Origin: an uncultured Selenomonadales bacterium
GTDB taxonomy: Bacteria > Bacillota > Negativicutes > Selenomonadales > Selenomonadaceae
Assembly (NCBI GenBank): GCA_937877565.1
Contig: CALFJB010000051.1
Span: forward strand, 1-7,544
Reading direction: 5' to 3'
Length of the DNA stretch: 7,544 bases
Shown here: in pieces, positions 6,318 through 7,544 of the stretch
Layout: each line of letters begins with the position of its first letter
Position numbering within the stretch: the first letter of the stretch is position 1
Translations under genes and position numbers: made by a program
The notes under the pieces: model-generated
Told to the model about the DNA's origin: nothing
Databases searched by the model: none
What the model saw: only the letters and a program-made list of their open reading frames with translations

Positions 6318-7358
6318 ATGCGTCGATACACGATTTTATTTTTAACGGCATTCGTATTCGTAATTTCGGCGATAGCGGGGACGTCTTATCAAGTCGGGGC
6401 GGACGAAAGAATTTCGGAATTAGAATTAACAGCGTATACTACGTTGCCGGCAGAAACCGTTACAATTCTATCTGAAGCTTATGAAAAGGAAAGTCACGTT
6501 CGCGTAAATTTCGTGCCACTTCCTGCAAAAGATTTAATCCAAAAAACTGCTGACGATTCCGTTTCTGACCCTTCAGTTGTCGAAACGGTCGATTTAATTT
6601 TGGCTGACAGTGCCGTATTAAATTCCCTTGCCGAAAAAAAACTTTTAATTTCTCATGCATCGGAAATTAATGACGCCGTAAAAAATAATTTCAAAGATAA
6701 ACATGACCGCTGGGTTGGCGTTTGGTATGATCCGATAATTTTTTGCACGAATAAAGATTATCTTGCCAAACTCAAAGAAATTCCCGATACATGGGCGGCG
6801 CTTGCAAATTTCAAAGATGTTAAAATCGGCATAACTGATTTTATTGTAGCTGATGCCGCGTCGAATTTAATGTTTCAAATGATTGGCAACTTTGGTGACG
6901 CGCAGACTTACAAAATTTTGCGCGGTCTTCATCCGAAAGTTGTTCAGTACACAAAATTTTTGTCAAATCCCGTGCGTCAAGCAGGTATGGGCGAAACAGA
7001 TATTTCAATAGCCGTTGCAAGTGAGACATTCCGTTATATGCAGGAAGGTTACCCGCTGAAAATAATTTATCCTGCTGACGGCACGTCGTACATTTTGACA
7101 GGCGTTGGGCTTACTACAAAAAATTCTTCCAAAACTCCTGAAGCCAAAAAATTTACTGATTGGCTACTTGGCGATAACGCTCAACTTGCACTGCAACGTA
7201 ATGGTTTTTATTTTATTTCCACTAATCCGAACAGCTTGGCGTATAAATCTTTTGCCGGTAAAAATCTTGTGCTGTTTCAAAATTCGACAAAGTTTACCGA
7301 TAATCAACGCCACGAGTTTTTGGAACGTTGGGTTAAACACGTCAGATTTAGGGATTAG
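6318..7358 (+). CDS. Periplasmic solute-binding protein, FbpA/iron(III)-type ABC family
   Basis: A 346-residue secreted binding protein. A signal peptide (MRRY, then a hydrophobic core to about residue 20, SAIA, or VGA at 26-28, as possible cleavage sites) has no lipobox cysteine. The mature part follows the bacterial type 2 periplasmic-binding fold of the FbpA/AfuA and related group. Visible segments are LTAYTTLPAETVTILSEAYEK (37-57), VDLILADSA (91-99), RWVGVWYDPIIFCTN (131-145), DTWAALANF (157-165), KIGITDF (169-175), LHPKVVQYTKF (204-214), IYPADGTSYILTGVGL (250-265) and the KKFTDWLLGDNAQ segment (277-289). Family members bind Fe(III), but relatives bind thiamine, phosphonates or sugar phosphates, so the ligand is uncertain. 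The metal-binding tyrosine pair typical of FbpA is not evident, which argues for caution about iron. No permease or ATPase gene is adjacent on the right (rimO follows) or left, so it is an orphan in this window. Confidence 0.88.
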   Translation: MRRYTILFLTAFVFVISAIAGTSYQVGADERISELELTAYTTLPAETVTILSEAYEKESHVRVNFVPLPAKDLIQKTADDSVSDPSVVETVDLILADSAVLNSLAEKKLLISHASEINDAVKNNFKDKHDRWVGVWYDPIIFCTNKDYLAKLKEIPDTWAALANFKDVKIGITDFIVADAASNLMFQMIGNFGDAQTYKILRGLHPKVVQYTKFLSNPVRQAGMGETDISIAVASETFRYMQEGYPLKIIYPADGTSYILTGVGLTTKNSSKTPEAKKFTDWLLGDNAQLALQRNGFYFISTNPNSLAYKSFAGKNLVLFQNSTKFTDNQRHEFLERWVKHVRFRD

Positions 7359-7385
7359 TAACTAGCAATTCTAAAGGCTAAAATC

Positions 7386-7391
7386 AAGGAG
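7386..7391 (+). promoter_or_regulatory. Ribosome binding site of rimO
   Basis: AAGGAG, 8 bases before the TTG start at 7400. No terminator separates the preceding stop (7358) from it, so rimO is probably cotranscribed with the binding-protein gene. The intact site argues against long-standing decay of the gene. Confidence 0.75.
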
Positions 7392-7399
7392 TAAAAATT

Positions 7400-7544
7400 T
7401 TGAAAGTTGGAGTAATCAGTTTAGGTTGCGCAAAAAATTTGGTTGATACAGAAGTAATGCTCGGCATAATGCAGGATAACGGCATAACAATCACGCCGAA
7501 TCCCGCAGACGCCGATATTTGAATTATCAACACTTGCGCTTTTA
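7400..7544 (+). CDS. rimO: RimO, ribosomal protein S12 methylthiotransferase, N-terminal fragment with in-frame TGA
   Basis: The start of a radical-SAM methylthiotransferase that modifies an aspartate of ribosomal protein S12 (beta-methylthiolation). The gene continues past the right edge. The opening KVGVISLGCAKNLVDTEVML is diagnostic of RimO rather than MiaB or MtaB. C10 and C46 (in INTCAF) are two of the three cysteines that hold the auxiliary 4Fe-4S cluster in the N-terminal UPF0004 domain. Their 36-residue spacing equals that of E. coli RimO (C17, C53). The start is TTG at 7400-7402. Codon 41 (7520-7522) is TGA, lying in ADI-stop-IINTC where family members usually have a hydrophobic residue. 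The frame is kept on both sides, so this is a base substitution, a recoded codon or a sequencing error, not an indel. If real and unread, the product would be a useless 40-residue peptide and this would be a pseudogene. Confidence 0.85.

Noticed and set aside
58..6633. A 16-base identical word, TTAAATTCCCTTGCCG, at 58-73 and 6618-6633
   Set aside because: It lies in two unrelated coding regions, is read on opposite strands, and encodes different residues, with no flanking similarity. Most likely chance from shared base composition.
7105..7365. Plus-strand open frame of 86 residues overlapping the end of the binding protein
   Set aside because: Shadow in another frame. The binding-protein frame has family-typical sequence to its stop.
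7520..7522. TGA reassigned to tryptophan across the genome
   Set aside because: Every tryptophan codon checked in the other genes is TGG, and TGA is a natural stop at the end of the glycosyltransferase gene.

Overview
The window is an AT-rich bacterial chromosome segment with tightly packed genes and ordinary Shine-Dalgarno sites. It has two divergent transcription blocks separated by a 381-base regulatory gap (5937-6317). The gene content (four-helix-bundle chemoreceptor, TetR regulator, FbpA-like binding protein, RimO) fits a Bacillota-type anaerobe. The solute-binding protein has a signal peptide without a lipobox cysteine. This fits an organism with an outer membrane and periplasm, so a Negativicutes-like diderm is my best guess, by inference only. 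TGG encodes tryptophan throughout, and TGA, TAA and TAG all appear as stops, so the standard code is assumed.

Minus strand, read from 6118 down to 1. A chemoreceptor gene (4182-5936) has a predicted extended -10 promoter and a leader of about 146 bases. The leader holds an 8-bp palindrome and a nested two-tier stem. A strong hairpin terminator (4107-4147) follows the gene. Next is a tight cluster: a family 2 glycosyltransferase with two C-terminal membrane segments (polyprenyl-phosphate-sugar synthase type), two multi-span membrane proteins that look like GT-C-fold glycosyltransferases, and the first 42 codons of a TetR-family repressor that runs off the left edge. Spacing is overlap or a few bases throughout, so this is probably one operon. 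Together the first three could make a lipid-linked sugar and transfer it to an envelope polymer or protein on the outer face of the membrane. The acceptor is unknown.

Plus strand, from 6256. A good promoter (TTGTAA, 17 bases, TATAAT) drives an FbpA-like periplasmic binding protein with no permease or ATPase beside it. It is followed 41 bases later by the start of rimO (ribosomal protein S12 methylthiotransferase). That rimO has a strong ribosome binding site and correctly spaced cluster cysteines, but an in-frame TGA at codon 41, which is the most striking anomaly here.

I did not find a clear previously undescribed system. The items most worth following up are the rimO TGA, the structured leader of the chemoreceptor mRNA, the divergent chemoreceptor/orphan binding protein pair, and the uncharacterised glycosyltransferase cluster. 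No tRNA, rRNA, CRISPR array, insertion sequence or prophage signature was seen.
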